A stretch of 64,000 bases of DNA from assembly GCA_902749685.1 (NCBI GenBank), contig CACVKW010001104.1, positions 1 to 64,000 on the forward strand, written 5' to 3'. The notes under the pieces are model-generated. The model did not search any database, had not been told where the DNA came from, and saw only the letters and a program-made list of their open reading frames with translations. The position numbers were made by a program, and so were the translations under genes. This document shows, in pieces, positions 45,417 to 54,314 of this stretch (positions are counted from its first letter, which is position 1; each line of letters opens with the position of its first letter). The DNA is from Olavius sp. associated proteobacterium Delta 1 (GTDB taxonomy: Bacteria > Desulfobacterota > Desulfobacteria > Desulfobacterales > JAFDCJ01).

Positions 45417-45449
45417 AAATCCATTTCTGCACATCCTGACTTTAGATAA

Positions 45450-45692
45450 ATGGCCCGCCTTTGTCGGGCAGTATATGAACAGGCTCTGTTCCAGGCGCAA
45501 AAATTCCGGATGCCAGCTTTTGATGTGGATCACAACGCCAGAGGCGTTGTCCTAGGCTATCTTCATCGCCAGCCAGAGGCTGGCATCTTTGTGACCAAAC
45601 TACTCCAACTTGTACCAGACTTTGAAGAGAGTGGACGAGAGACCATACAGCACATTTGGCGTTGCGAGCAACCCGCAGAGTTATTAAATTAA
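45450..45692 (+). CDS. hypothetical short protein
   Basis: An 80-residue frame lies 33 bases after the permease. It has no recognisable family, no signal peptide and no clear ribosome site. Codon use looks fairly typical, and it could be the end of a decayed gene. Low confidence that it is expressed. Confidence 0.2.
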   Translation: MARLCRAVYEQALFQAQKFRMPAFDVDHNARGVVLGYLHRQPEAGIFVTKLLQLVPDFEESGRETIQHIWRCEQPAELLN

Positions 45693-46220
45693 GGGCTGCG
45701 AAAACCGGGGATGGTGTTCACCTAATTTTGTAAATGAAGATTTGATTTTTACCTGAAGGGCAAACACAGGCAATTTCGTCTTTACATGGTTCTACAATCG
45801 CTAATTCTGCTTTTTGATCAGATAATACTAAACTTTTGATAAGTGAGAAAGCAACAGATATCAATTTAGCCGAGAATATTTCAGATAGGTTTTGGATTCA
45901 TGAAACACACAATGCAATCAACCAGGAATCCAAATATTGGTAAAGATAAGCATCTTGTATTCACCCTGAGTGTTCGAGAAGCCTGACTACATATTACATC
46001 AGGAAAGGTAATCGATTTTGGCTTGCCTTAAAGTGGGGGGTTGTGCCTAAACCGCCAATTCTCGTTTTTTATGGATTTGATATGCATATCTGAAAAATTT
46101 AGAGATCATAAAAATGTGTGATGACAGAATGTCGATCAACGTTATAATCTACTTTCCGATTCTGTCCACTTAACTGTAGGTCAGAGCATTTTCTCGGAGG
46201 CGATGAGGCGATAACCCGCC
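45693..46220. other. spacer without recognised content
   Basis: This 528-base AT-rich stretch between the hypothetical frame and trpA shows no gene, strong hairpin or repeat that I can support. Confidence 0.5.
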
Positions 46221-46985
46221 TTATCTCAACCCGCGAATAAACTCTCCCACAGCCTCAATTCCTGCAGCTTCCATTACCCGGATGGTCTGGGAGCCGATGA
46301 CGGCGATATCTGCTTTGCCTTTCAAAAAATCGATATCCGGTTTTTCTTTGATCCCGAACCCCAGGGCCAGCGGCAGGTTGGTGCCCTGTCGACATTTATT
46401 GAGATAGGCTTCCAGGTCATTTGAAAAATTCGTCTTTTGGCCGGTGACGCCCTTGCGGGCCACGCAGTAGATAAATCCTGCGGCAAAGGAGTCAATATAC
46501 TGCATGCGCTCAAGGGAGGTTGTCGGTGAATAAATCAAGATCGGCGCAAGGTCGTGCTGCTGCATGGCCGCCAGATAATCCCGGCCTTCTTCCGGCGGAA
46601 TATCCGGAACAATGGCCCCCCGCAGGTTGCCATCCGACAAAACCGATATGAAACGCTTCAGGCCGTATTTGAAAGGGATATTATAATAGCTCATGATGAG
46701 GAATGGGATATCAAATTTGCGGGCAGCCACCTCCGCAAATTTAAGACATTCCTCAACGGTTGCGCCATCTTTCAGGGCGCTCTGGTTGGCCTGAGCGATC
46801 ACCGGGCCGTCGGCGGTGGGCTCCGAAAAAGGGATCTGCAACTCCATCAGATCAACACCGGCGTCCACCATGGTTTCGATAATCTTTAAGCTGGCCCCAA
46901 ATGACGGGTAGCCCAGGACGATATGCGTCATCAGCAGGATTTCTTTTTCAGCCAGTCTGCTTCTAAGATACGAGTTCAGCACCAT
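46221..46985 (-). CDS. trpA: tryptophan synthase alpha subunit
   Basis: The 254-residue enzyme cleaves indole-3-glycerol phosphate to indole, channelled to TrpB. It shows MELQIPFSEPTADGPVI with catalytic Glu (about 48) and Asp, and loop 6 as ARKGVTG. It is about 14 residues shorter than the E. coli enzyme but complete. The start overlaps trpB by 23 bases, so translation is coupled and the two subunits are made together. It is the last gene of the operon. Confidence 0.95.
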   Translation of the reverse strand: MVLNSYLRSRLAEKEILLMTHIVLGYPSFGASLKIIETMVDAGVDLMELQIPFSEPTADGPVIAQANQSALKDGATVEECLKFAEVAARKFDIPFLIMSYYNIPFKYGLKRFISVLSDGNLRGAIVPDIPPEEGRDYLAAMQQHDLAPILIYSPTTSLERMQYIDSFAAGFIYCVARKGVTGQKTNFSNDLEAYLNKCRQGTNLPLALGFGIKEKPDIDFLKGKADIAVIGSQTIRVMEAAGIEAVGEFIRGLR

Positions 46986-48201
46986 ATTCCTCTGCTTTCT
47001 TTAGGATAAACTTGCTCCATTGCTGATCTGAAAAGGCGTCGGCCACCGTGAAAATATCTTTATCGCCCCGGCCCGACTGATTGATCAGGATAATATCATC
47101 GACTCCCAGGTCAGGCGCCTCTTTGAATGCCCGGGCAAATGCATGGGACGACTCCAGGGCCGGAATCAACCCCTCTTTTTCCATTGTCAGGGTGAATGCC
47201 GCCAGTACTTCACCGTCGGTTGCCGCTTCAAACCGAATTTTGCCTTCTTCCCACAGTGCGGCCAGGATCGGTGAGACGCCGACATAGTCCAACCCGGCCG
47301 CCACGCTGTGGGTATCCTGCATCTGCCCTTCGTCATTTTGCAGAAAATAGGTCTTATACCCTTGTGCGATGCCGGGTGTACCGTCATTGGATGCCAGCCT
47401 GGATGCATGCCGGCCGGTTTCCAGGCCTTGGCCCCCCGCCTCAACTCCGACCAGTTCCGTCGGATCATTGTAAAAGCTGCTGAAGATTCCCAGTGCATTG
47501 GAACCACCTCCAACACAGGCATAAATACGCGCGGGCGTCCGGCCCTCCCGGTCCATGATCTGCCGACGGGCTTCCTGGCCGATAATGGATTGAAAATAGG
47601 ATACCATCTCGGGAAATGGATGGGCCCCGCAGGCAGTCCCCAGGACATAGTGGGTATCGTCCATGTTGCCGGCCCAGTCACGCAAGGCCGCATTGATGGC
47701 ATCTTTTAATATCCTGGAGCCGTCTTGCACCGGCACCACCCGCGCACCGAGGCGTTCCATCCAGAATACATTGGGTCGCTGCCGGGCAACGTCCAGCTCG
47801 CCCATGTAGATGGTGCAGCTCAACCCGAATTTGGCGGCCATGGTGGCAGTGGCCACGCCGTGCTGGCCGGCACCGGTCTCGGCGATCACACGGCTTTTAC
47901 CCATTCGTTTCACCAGCAGCCCCTGCCCCATCACATTGTTGGCCTTGTGAGCCCCGGTGTGATTCAGGTCTTCACGCTTGATATACATGCGCGGTCCGCC
48001 AAAATACTCGGTTAAGTTTTCGGCGAAGGTCAAGGGCGTCGGCCGGCAGGAATAGGTGGACATCAAATTTTTATATTCCTCCCAGAACCCGGGATCATCC
48101 TTGGCTTCCCGAAACGCGGTGCCAAGTTCTTCGAAAGTCGAAACCAGAATCTCCGGCAGATAGGCTCCGCCAAATTCTCCGTAGTAGCGTGTATCAAGCA
48201 T
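46963..48201 (-). CDS. trpB: tryptophan synthase beta subunit (TrpB1 type)
   Basis: The 412-residue PLP enzyme makes tryptophan from indole and serine. The start at 48201 follows GGGAGAAG. PLP lysine is Lys86 in HKANN, within DLNHTGAHKANN; the glycine-rich phosphate loop is CVGGGSNALG. The length and DLNHTGAHK sequence put it in the TrpB1 group that works with TrpA. It lies 282 bases after trpF, with word-like repeats in the gap. Confidence 0.95.
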   Translation of the reverse strand: MLDTRYYGEFGGAYLPEILVSTFEELGTAFREAKDDPGFWEEYKNLMSTYSCRPTPLTFAENLTEYFGGPRMYIKREDLNHTGAHKANNVMGQGLLVKRMGKSRVIAETGAGQHGVATATMAAKFGLSCTIYMGELDVARQRPNVFWMERLGARVVPVQDGSRILKDAINAALRDWAGNMDDTHYVLGTACGAHPFPEMVSYFQSIIGQEARRQIMDREGRTPARIYACVGGGSNALGIFSSFYNDPTELVGVEAGGQGLETGRHASRLASNDGTPGIAQGYKTYFLQNDEGQMQDTHSVAAGLDYVGVSPILAALWEEGKIRFEAATDGEVLAAFTLTMEKEGLIPALESSHAFARAFKEAPDLGVDDIILINQSGRGDKDIFTVADAFSDQQWSKFILKKAEEYGAELVS

Positions 48202-48237
48202 TGAATCTTCTCCCAGGCCCCAATTGGCGGACAATTG

Positions 48238-48345
48238 AGAGTTATTAGTTATTGGTTATTGGCTGACTTTTGCATTTGAACATCGAACGGAGAGCAGACT
48301 TAACATCGAACATCGAACGTCCAACGTCCAATATCGAATAATGAT
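48238..48345. repeat. word-like repeats between trpB and trpF (first tract)
   Basis: The tract starts with TTATTAGTTATTGGTTATTGG and continues with CATCGAACGG, AACATCGAACATCGAACG and TCCAACGTCCAATATCG. The second part is an inverted relative of the 14-base repeat at 48493-48534 about 150 bases away. No gene. Confidence 0.6.
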
Positions 48346-48483
48346 GTCGCTCCGCGCCCTGATCCAATTTAATTTTTGTTGAGATCTGATCTAATACTCT
48401 GATGGATATCTCCAGTTTTATTCCAACCGTTTAAATACTCGTAAAGATATTCTAATTTTATACTTCGGTCTTTTCATCTTTTT

Positions 48484-49158
48484 TCATTCAACGTTCGATG
48501 TTGGATGTTCGATGTTGGATGTTCGATGTTGGACGTTCATTTTTGAAATTCTCTCCACCTTCTCCATCAGTGTCTTCATCATCCGATAACTCTTCTTCCC
48601 CGGCCGCTCCTCAACACCGCTGTTCACATCCACCGCATAAGGCCTAACGGTATTGATTGCCGCACCAATATTTGAAGGCCCGAGCCCGCCGGAAAGAATA
48701 ACGGGTATCCCCGCTTCCTTAATTTTTAGTGCCAGCTGCCAGTCAAATGTCTTTCCGGTACCACCGACTTTATCCTTGGTGTAAGTATCAAGGAGCAGAG
48801 CTCTGACTTTTTCCTGATAACCCGCACACATCTGCAGACCTGAATCATCTTTTATCCTGAAGGCCTTGACCGAATAAGGCATCAGTGCGCGGCAAAATTC
48901 CGGCGACTCATCCCCGTGAAGTTGCACTAAATCAAGTCCGCAGTAGTTTATATGCTCTCTGATGGCGGCAACCTCTTCATTGACAAAAACACCCACGGTC
49001 TTTACAAAAGGCGGAATTGCGTTAATGATGCGACGCGCCTTTTCCATTGAAATCTGTCGCGGGCTGGGGGCGAAAATAAACCCCAGGGCGTCAGCACCAA
49101 GTTTGACAGCCGTCAAGGCATCCTCTTTTTCCGTTATGCCGCAAATCTTTACTTTCAA
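48484..49158 (-). CDS. trpF: phosphoribosylanthranilate isomerase with repeat-derived tail
   Basis: The enzyme isomerises phosphoribosylanthranilate. It has the general base Cys in VKICGIT, the VQLHGDESP segment, and the acid Asp in LLLDTYTK. I place the start at the TTG at 49158, giving MKVKICGIT behind GGAGCGG; an ATG ten codons upstream (49188) has no ribosome site. The last 17 or so residues (MNVQHRTSNIEHPTSNVE) are encoded by a repeat at 48493-48534 and are not part of the normal fold; the normal protein would end near KVERI. So the stop was probably moved by repeat insertion. Confidence 0.9.
   Translation of the reverse strand: MKVKICGITEKEDALTAVKLGADALGFIFAPSPRQISMEKARRIINAIPPFVKTVGVFVNEEVAAIREHINYCGLDLVQLHGDESPEFCRALMPYSVKAFRIKDDSGLQMCAGYQEKVRALLLDTYTKDKVGGTGKTFDWQLALKIKEAGIPVILSGGLGPSNIGAAINTVRPYAVDVNSGVEERPGKKSYRMMKTLMEKVERISKMNVQHRTSNIEHPTSNVE
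48493..48534. repeat. three 14-base tandem repeats at trpF 3' end
   Basis: Three copies of GTTCGATGTTGGAT (the last ends in C) run end to end from 48493 to 48534. They encode the foreign-looking tail of TrpF on the minus strand. Related inverted words lie at about 48278-48342. Confidence 0.8.
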
Positions 49159-49476
49159 AGAATCCGCTCCATTTACAAAGGCATGCATATATTATTAGGC
49201 ATTGATTCACCGCCCGCTTCGCTCGAGTCGCAAAGATCGCAGAGTAATTTTTCTTTTAACTTTCTGCTGAGAGGCCAGAAAGTTAAAAAGACCATGCCCT
49301 TCGGGCAACAATATAGCATACTATTTTCATTCTATCATTCTTAGGTATTAATTTTCATTTGAAATGCATTGTCCTTTAAGTTTGCCGTCCTCTCAACGGC
49401 AAACATAAAAAACTTTTCTCTGCGCACTTTGCGGCTTTGCGGTGAATAAAATGTTAAATCTCATGCAAAATTTAGG
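49159..49476. other. trpF-trpC spacer with hairpins having complementary loops
   Basis: Three hairpins are visible. HP1, 49254-49288: perfect 13-bp stem TTTTAACTTTCTG / CAGAAAGTTAAAA with loop CTGAGAGGC. HP2, 49295-49307: TGCCC-TTC-GGGCA. HP3, 49380-49404: perfect 9-bp stem GTTTGCCGT / ACGGCAAAC with loop CCTCTCA. The HP3 loop is the exact reverse complement of TGAGAGG in the HP1 loop, so a kissing-loop contact is possible on either strand. Flanking words (GCAAAGATCGCAGAG; CTCTGCGCACTTTGCGG) belong to a dispersed repeat family. Confidence 0.6.
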
Positions 49477-50256
49477 TTATATAATTCCAGCATCAACTAA
49501 TTCAGTTGTTTTCCCCGCCAGGTCATCACTTTTCATCAGAGCAGAGCCCACCAGTACCGCCTGAACCCTGACATCTTTCAGAGACCGGATGTCGGCTTTC
49601 TCTGCCAGACCGCTTTCACTGATTACCACCCGATCGGCCGGCACCAGGGGGGCAAGCTCGAAGGTGGTATTGATATCAATGGTAAAACTGTCCAGGTCAC
49701 GATTATTGATGCCGATAATCTCAGCCCCGGCATCAATGGCCTTCTCGAGGTCGTCTCTGTCGTGAACTTCGGTCAAAGGATCCATACCCAGCGCCCGGCA
49801 GGCAGAAATTAATTCTGCCAATTGGGCTTGCGACAGAATCCGCGCAATCAACAGAATTGCATCAGCGCCATACACAAAAGATTGCCGAACCTGCACCTCA
49901 TCGATGATAAAATCCTTGCGCAGGATCGGCAGGGAAATGGCCTTTTTCAAACGCGGCAATTGATTCAGATCGCCCTGGAAAAAGCGCTTATCCGTTAACA
50001 AAGATATGGCCGCGGCCCCGGAATCCTCATATATCCTGCCGATCAAAATCGGATCGGTCTTTGAACGAATGCGACCCGCAGATGGAGAAGCAAACTTAAT
50101 TTCGGCAATCAGGTTGATCCGGTTCGGGGCAGACACAGCCGCTCTGAAATCACGAATAGAGGGCAATTGGGATCCGCTATAAACCGGCATTGCTTTCTTC
50201 AGCCCGGCAACTTCATTTTTCTTCTCCGCTATTATTTCCGCCAATCGTTGGTGCAT
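49477..50256 (-). CDS. trpC: indole-3-glycerol phosphate synthase
   Basis: The 259-residue TIM-barrel enzyme closes the ring of carboxyphenylamino-deoxyribulose phosphate. It has AEIKFASPSAG near the start (catalytic Lys region), LRKDFIIDEVQV (Lys/Asp), and IIGINNRDLDSF then ISESGLAEKADI near the end. The length is standard for the monofunctional enzyme. AGGAAC precedes the ATG. It is separated from trpD by 380 bases and from trpF by about 318, which is unusual in an otherwise tight operon. Confidence 0.95.
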   Translation of the reverse strand: MHQRLAEIIAEKKNEVAGLKKAMPVYSGSQLPSIRDFRAAVSAPNRINLIAEIKFASPSAGRIRSKTDPILIGRIYEDSGAAAISLLTDKRFFQGDLNQLPRLKKAISLPILRKDFIIDEVQVRQSFVYGADAILLIARILSQAQLAELISACRALGMDPLTEVHDRDDLEKAIDAGAEIIGINNRDLDSFTIDINTTFELAPLVPADRVVISESGLAEKADIRSLKDVRVQAVLVGSALMKSDDLAGKTTELVDAGII

Positions 50257-50636
50257 TATGGGTTCCTGAATTTTACGTTGTGAGCCACAAATGAATAAAT
50301 ATTAAAATTCCACATTGGCGCCAAAAGGAGCGAGATACTGGTTACTGGATCCTTGATGCTGGATAAATTTGGATCTCATCCCTTTTAAACCATTTACAAG
50401 TAACCACCCAAACTCGGATCCGGGGTCAACCTGCGACGAGCTCCCCTCGACGTGCTCGGGGCCTGAGCTTGTCGAAGGCAGCCGAGCCGGCTTAATGTTT
50501 CAGAGGTTCCAACCGATGAACACTGTTTATTATATGTATCAAGATCTGCAATACCTGACTTACCCCATTGGGTGATTGGAGTAATTTCAACCCTGAACGT
50601 TGAACCTAGAACCGCTCAACCTAAGTCCCATCGGGA
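50257..50636. repeat. trpD-trpC spacer with dispersed repeats
   Basis: No gene. Positions 50436-50490 hold GAGCTCCCCTCGACGTGC and CCTGAGCTTGTCGAAGG, a repeat word familiar from many unrelated bacterial genomes. A word-like tract, TTGAACCTAGAACCGC, lies at about 50594-50618. The spacer breaks translational coupling within the trp operon. Confidence 0.6.
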
Positions 50637-51716
50637 CTATAACGCCTTTCTGATATAAGGTGTGCACTGCCGGGTGAATTCAATCAGGCTCTCAAGTTTT
50701 TGAAGCGCTTTGCCCGAATCGATGGCATCCGCGGCGATCTGGATGCCGTCGCTGATATTATCGCATATTCCGGAGGCCACAAAGGCTGCCGAGGCATTCA
50801 ACAGGACCATGTCCCGCTTGGGACCTTTGTCGCCATTCAAAATGCTGCGGGTAATGTTGGCATTCTCGGCGGCATCGCCGCCGACAATATCCTCACAGTC
50901 CGCCCGTTGCAGGCCGTATTCCTCCGGCGTCATCTGGAAGGTGCGCACCTCGCCGTCCTTTAAATGGGAGACCTTGGTCGGTCCACATATGCTGATCTCA
51001 TCATAGGTGCCTTCGCCGCAGACCACAAAGGCCTCTCTGGTTCCCAGCCGTTTGAGCACAAGGGCGATCTTGTCCGTCAGGCCGGCTTCATAGACCCCCA
51101 GGACCTGGGCTGAAGCGCCCGCCGGATTGGTTACCGGACCCAGCAGGTTAAAGATACTGCGGATTCCGATCTCCCTTCTGGGCCCGGCCGCGAATTTCAT
51201 GGCGCCGTGAAAGAGCGGTGCATAGAGAAAGCCGATGCCGATTTCTTTGATGCAGTTTTCCACATCCGTGCTGGTGAGATCCAGATTCACATTCAGACTT
51301 TCAAGCACGTCTGCGCTGCCGCACAGACTGGAAACCGCCCGGTTGCCGTGCTTGGCGACCTTGATGCCGCCCCCCGCCGCGACAAAGGCCGTCGTCGTCG
51401 AAACGTTAAACGTCCGGGTGCCGTCGCCGCCGGTTCCCACAATATCGAGGATAGTCTCATCTTCGATATTGATCTCATCCCGGTCGATATTTACCGCATG
51501 GTTATTAATGTTAATTTTGGTGGCTTTGGCCCGCATGGTCCGGGCAGCACCGGTAATCTCATCCACGGTTTCGCCTTTTAATCGCAGGGCCGTAATGAAG
51601 GCCCCGATCTGGGCCGCTGTGGCGGCTCCGGTCATAATTTCATCCATGGCGGTGGCCATTTCATCTTCCGTGAGATCTTTACCGCGCACGACTTTTGCAA
51701 TATATTCCTTAATCAT
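50637..51716 (-). CDS. trpD: anthranilate phosphoribosyltransferase
   Basis: The 359-residue enzyme joins anthranilate to PRPP. It has the PRPP-binding [14 protein letters not shown] (about 93-106), [18 protein letters not shown], and [26 protein letters not shown] precedes the ATG. The start overlaps the trpG stop by 8 bases, so the unfused TrpG amidotransferase and TrpD are translated together. The length is typical for monofunctional TrpD. Confidence 0.95.
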   Translation of the reverse strand: MIKEYIAKVVRGKDLTEDEMATAMDEIMTGAATAAQIGAFITALRLKGETVDEITGAARTMRAKATKININNHAVNIDRDEINIEDETILDIVGTGGDGTRTFNVSTTTAFVAAGGGIKVAKHGNRAVSSLCGSADVLESLNVNLDLTSTDVENCIKEIGIGFLYAPLFHGAMKFAAGPRREIGIRSIFNLLGPVTNPAGASAQVLGVYEAGLTDKIALVLKRLGTREAFVVCGEGTYDEISICGPTKVSHLKDGEVRTFQMTPEEYGLQRADCEDIVGGDAAENANITRSILNGDKGPKRDMVLLNASAAFVASGICDNISDGIQIAADAIDSGKALQKLESLIEFTRQCTPYIRKAL

Positions 51717-52290
51717 TTTGTTTCCCTCCTTGTATTGAAAAATTTTGTAATAGATTTTTTCCCGCTTCGGTTAGAATCGACTCTGGGTGAAATTGAACCC
51801 CTTCAACCCGGTGTTTACGGTGCCTTAAGCCCATTATCTCGCCTTGCTCGGTCCAGGCGCTGATCTCCAGGCAGTCGGGCAGTGACTCCCGCTCGACAAT
51901 CAGCGAATGATAACGCACCGCCTCAAAAGGGTTCGCCAGATCCTGAAAAATACTGTGCCCGTCGTGAAATATCATCGAGGTTTTGCCGTGCATAATGCGA
52001 TCCGCCCTGACCACCTTGCCGCCAAAGACCGCGGCAATGGCCTGGTGCCCGAGACACACGCCCAGCACCGGAATTCTGGGACCCAACCGATCGATGGCTT
52101 CAAGGGAGATTCCCGAATCAGCCGGGGTACCCGGTCCGGGCGAAACCATCAGGGCCGACGGCCTGAGGGCTTCGATTTGCGGCATATCGATCCGGTCGTT
52201 TCGAAAAACGTTGACCTCCTGATCCATCTGCTCCAGCAGTTGGACGAGGTTGTAAGTAAAGGAGTCATAGTTATCAATTAGCAGGATCAT
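51709..52290 (-). CDS. trpG: anthranilate synthase glutamine amidotransferase subunit
   Basis: The 193-residue class I amidotransferase supplies ammonia to TrpE. It shows the nucleophile Cys in GVCLGHQAI, and the His-Glu pair in [11 protein letters not shown], with SPGPGTP as the oxyanion segment. It overlaps trpE by 17 bases and trpD by 8. Confidence 0.95.
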   Translation of the reverse strand: MILLIDNYDSFTYNLVQLLEQMDQEVNVFRNDRIDMPQIEALRPSALMVSPGPGTPADSGISLEAIDRLGPRIPVLGVCLGHQAIAAVFGGKVVRADRIMHGKTSMIFHDGHSIFQDLANPFEAVRYHSLIVERESLPDCLEISAWTEQGEIMGLRHRKHRVEGVQFHPESILTEAGKNLLQNFSIQGGKQND

Positions 52291-53761
52291 TTTCTTTCAC
52301 TCTTTCAATGGCTTTAAACATGGCCCCGGCCTTTCGCAAGGTCTCATCATATTCATTGGCCGGCGATGAATCGGCGACGATACCGGCTCCGACCTGGATT
52401 GAAAGCCTGTCTTTATTGATGGTAATGGTGCGGATCGTGATGCAAAAATCCATGTTCCCGTTAAAACCGAAATAGCCGACTGCCCCGGCGTAGGGCCCTC
52501 TGGCAGCAGGTTCCAGCTCGCTGATGATCTGCATGGCGCGAATTTTGGGCGCCCCGCTGACGGTCCCGGCTGGAAAGGCCGACATAAACAGATCATAACA
52601 GTCTGTTTCCGGTTTCAAAGTCCCTTCGACTCTTGAGACAATATGCATGACATGTGAATAGCGTTCGATCTCCATCAGCCTGGGCACGGTTACCGAACCG
52701 GGCTGCGCCACTTTGCCGACATCATTTCTTCCCAGGTCAACCAGCATGATGTGTTCAGCGCGCTCCTTGGGATCTCCTAAAAGGTCCGTCTCATATAGCT
52801 GATCCTCATCCGGTGTTTTACCGCGAGGCCGGGTACCTGCAATCGGGCGCAGTTCAATTTTGCCGTCCGTCAATCGAACCAGGATCTCCGGTGAAGCACC
52901 AATCAGCTTGATATCGTCAAAATTCAGGTAAAACATGTACGGCGACGGGTTCACACTTCGCAGGTTGCGATAGAGGATCAGATCTTCGCCGGCCGCCTGG
53001 GCCGAAAATTTTTGCGAAAGTACGACCTGAATGACATCGCCTGCGACAATGTATTCTTTAGCCCGGGTCACAGCCGCCTCAAAATCTTCTCGTTGAAGGT
53101 TGGGTTCAAGCTCTGTCAGAGAGAATGAATCGTCATTGGAACCGCCGGGCAGGGGCGCGTTCAATTTCGCAATCGTCTGCGTCACTTCGTGACATGCCTG
53201 ATGATAGACCTGATCCGGATCCACGGCTTCACCCAGATGGGCAAATACAATCACCTTAATCATGTGGCTGAAGTGATCGAAGACAATCAGATGTCGGCAG
53301 GCGGTAAAAATAGATTCAGGAAGATCGCGCTCGATGGGCTTGACGCCGGGTAGACGTTCCCATTTTCGGACCAGATCATAATTAAAATAGCCCACCAGCC
53401 CACCTTGAAACGGCGGTAGATCATCAACGGTCACCGGTTTTATTTCGGCGCTCAACGCCCTCAACACATCCAACGGATTGCCAACATCCTTTAATTCCTT
53501 TATCCGGCCGCCCTGCCAGACGGTCATGTCCCCATTGCGCGATACGGCCTTGATAAACGGCTTGCAGCCGATAAAACTGTAGCGGCCCCACCGTTTGCCA
53601 CCATCAGCGCTCTCCAGCAAATACGAATAGGATTCGTCTCTCAGTTTCAGATAGGCTGAAACCGGTGTTTCCGTATCTGCCAGAAACTCCTGATATACGG
53701 GAATCAGATTGCCCTGCCGGGCCAGTTTTTTAAATTCTGCCAATGATGGTTTTATTTTCAA
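52274..53761 (-). CDS. trpE: anthranilate synthase component I
   Basis: The 495-residue enzyme converts chorismate to anthranilate. The start is a TTG at 53761 (reads as Met) with GGAGAG 6 bases upstream. The feedback site LLES (48-51) is intact, so Trp inhibition is likely. The chorismate-binding domain has IAGTRPRGKT, DLGRNDVGKV and FPAGTVSGAPKIRAM. The gene follows the trp leader and its tandem terminators, so transcription is probably attenuated by charged tRNA-Trp. Confidence 0.95.
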   Translation of the reverse strand: MKIKPSLAEFKKLARQGNLIPVYQEFLADTETPVSAYLKLRDESYSYLLESADGGKRWGRYSFIGCKPFIKAVSRNGDMTVWQGGRIKELKDVGNPLDVLRALSAEIKPVTVDDLPPFQGGLVGYFNYDLVRKWERLPGVKPIERDLPESIFTACRHLIVFDHFSHMIKVIVFAHLGEAVDPDQVYHQACHEVTQTIAKLNAPLPGGSNDDSFSLTELEPNLQREDFEAAVTRAKEYIVAGDVIQVVLSQKFSAQAAGEDLILYRNLRSVNPSPYMFYLNFDDIKLIGASPEILVRLTDGKIELRPIAGTRPRGKTPDEDQLYETDLLGDPKERAEHIMLVDLGRNDVGKVAQPGSVTVPRLMEIERYSHVMHIVSRVEGTLKPETDCYDLFMSAFPAGTVSGAPKIRAMQIISELEPAARGPYAGAVGYFGFNGNMDFCITIRTITINKDRLSIQVGAGIVADSSPANEYDETLRKAGAMFKAIERVKENDPAN

Positions 53762-53779
53762 TTTTTCTCTCCAAATAAA

Positions 53780-53812
53780 AAAGGCCGTGAGACTCTGGGT
53801 CCCACGGCCTTT
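53780..53812 (-). terminator. second trp attenuator terminator
   Basis: A 10-bp stem (AAAGGCCGTG / CACGGCCTTT) encloses a 13-base loop, and is followed on the minus strand by a T-rich run into TTTATTTGGAGAG, the trpE ribosome site. It lies 16 bases beyond the first terminator. Two tandem terminators in one leader is uncommon. Confidence 0.75.
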
Positions 53813-53827
53813 AATTTACCAATAAAA

Positions 53828-53860
53828 AAACCGCGGGACCTTTGGAGGTGCCCACGGTTT
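53828..53860 (-). terminator. first trp attenuator terminator
   Basis: The minus strand has AAACCG, GGG and ACCT arms with matching AGGT, CCC and CGGTTT, enclosing a four-base loop, then a run of seven T. Its 5' arm includes CACCTCC, complementary over GGAGG to the leader just after the Trp codons (AGGAGG near 53902-53906), giving a plausible antiterminator. Confidence 0.8.
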
Positions 53861-53882
53861 AAAAGTTTTATGTCATACTGGT

Positions 53883-53972
53883 CTATCCTGGCAGGCTCGC
53901 CTCCTGGTTAGAGTTGAGCCACCACCAATTGCCCAGTGAATTTTTGAAGGTGTTTTTTGTATCGTGATTCAT
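53883..53972 (-). CDS. trpL: trp leader peptide
   Basis: A 29-codon frame begins with ATG at 53972 behind AAGGTGGG. It contains three consecutive Trp codons (residues 16-18, positions 53919-53927) in GNWWWLN and ends just before the attenuator hairpins. The Trp-codon segment can pair with GAGCC and CCA further on (region 1:2), and the AGGAGG between with the first terminator arm (region 2:3). This is the classical attenuation layout: starved ribosomes stall on the Trp codons and spare the terminators. Confidence 0.85.
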   Translation of the reverse strand: MNHDTKNTFKNSLGNWWWLNSNQEASLPG

Positions 53973-54053
53973 AGACACCCACCTTAGTGATCGCAAAAGG
54001 TAATGTCAAGGAAAAAATTAAGCGGCTTGGAAAAATTCAGATTTTAAATAGAA

Positions 54054-54201
54054 GCCACGAATTAACACGAAAACTTTTTAGTAAAGAATCCTGGGCCAGC
54101 TTCCGGCCCGGAGGGAGGACCAGTTTTTCAATATTGGAAAAAATAGTGCCTTTGATTTTGACTATTGCAATAATTCGTGGTTATTCGTGTCAATTCGTGG
54201 C
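54054..54201. repeat. 148-bp element with 18-bp inverted ends (CACGAAT repeat)
   Basis: The left end GCCACGAATTAACACGAA (54054-54071) and the right end TTCGTGTCAATTCGTGGC (54184-54201) are inverted copies with one mismatch. They enclose TAAAGAATCCTGGGCC and GGACCAGTTTTTCAAT, words shared with the 31275-31590 spacer. There is no coding frame. It resembles a small non-autonomous repeat element; no transposase ends or target duplication could be shown. Confidence 0.6.
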
Positions 54202-54314
54202 TAACAATTTTTTGAAAGGCTAAAATCAAACAACGGCTTCAACTTCTAATATTGTATCTTCGTTAGGCAGGTGGTTTGATTTAGAATTAATTTCCCAAAA
54301 TCAGAGAAATTTAT

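Noticed and set aside
48493-48534. Possible CRISPR-like array (three short tandem units)
   Set aside because: Units are 14 bases with no spacers; no cas genes are present.
54004-54009. TTGACA on the minus strand as trp promoter -35
   Set aside because: A -10 at the right distance would be TAAGGT and would place the start site inside the leader ribosome site.
53987-54223. 78-codon plus-strand frame behind the trp leader
   Set aside because: It runs through the CACGAAT element and has no ribosome site or family.
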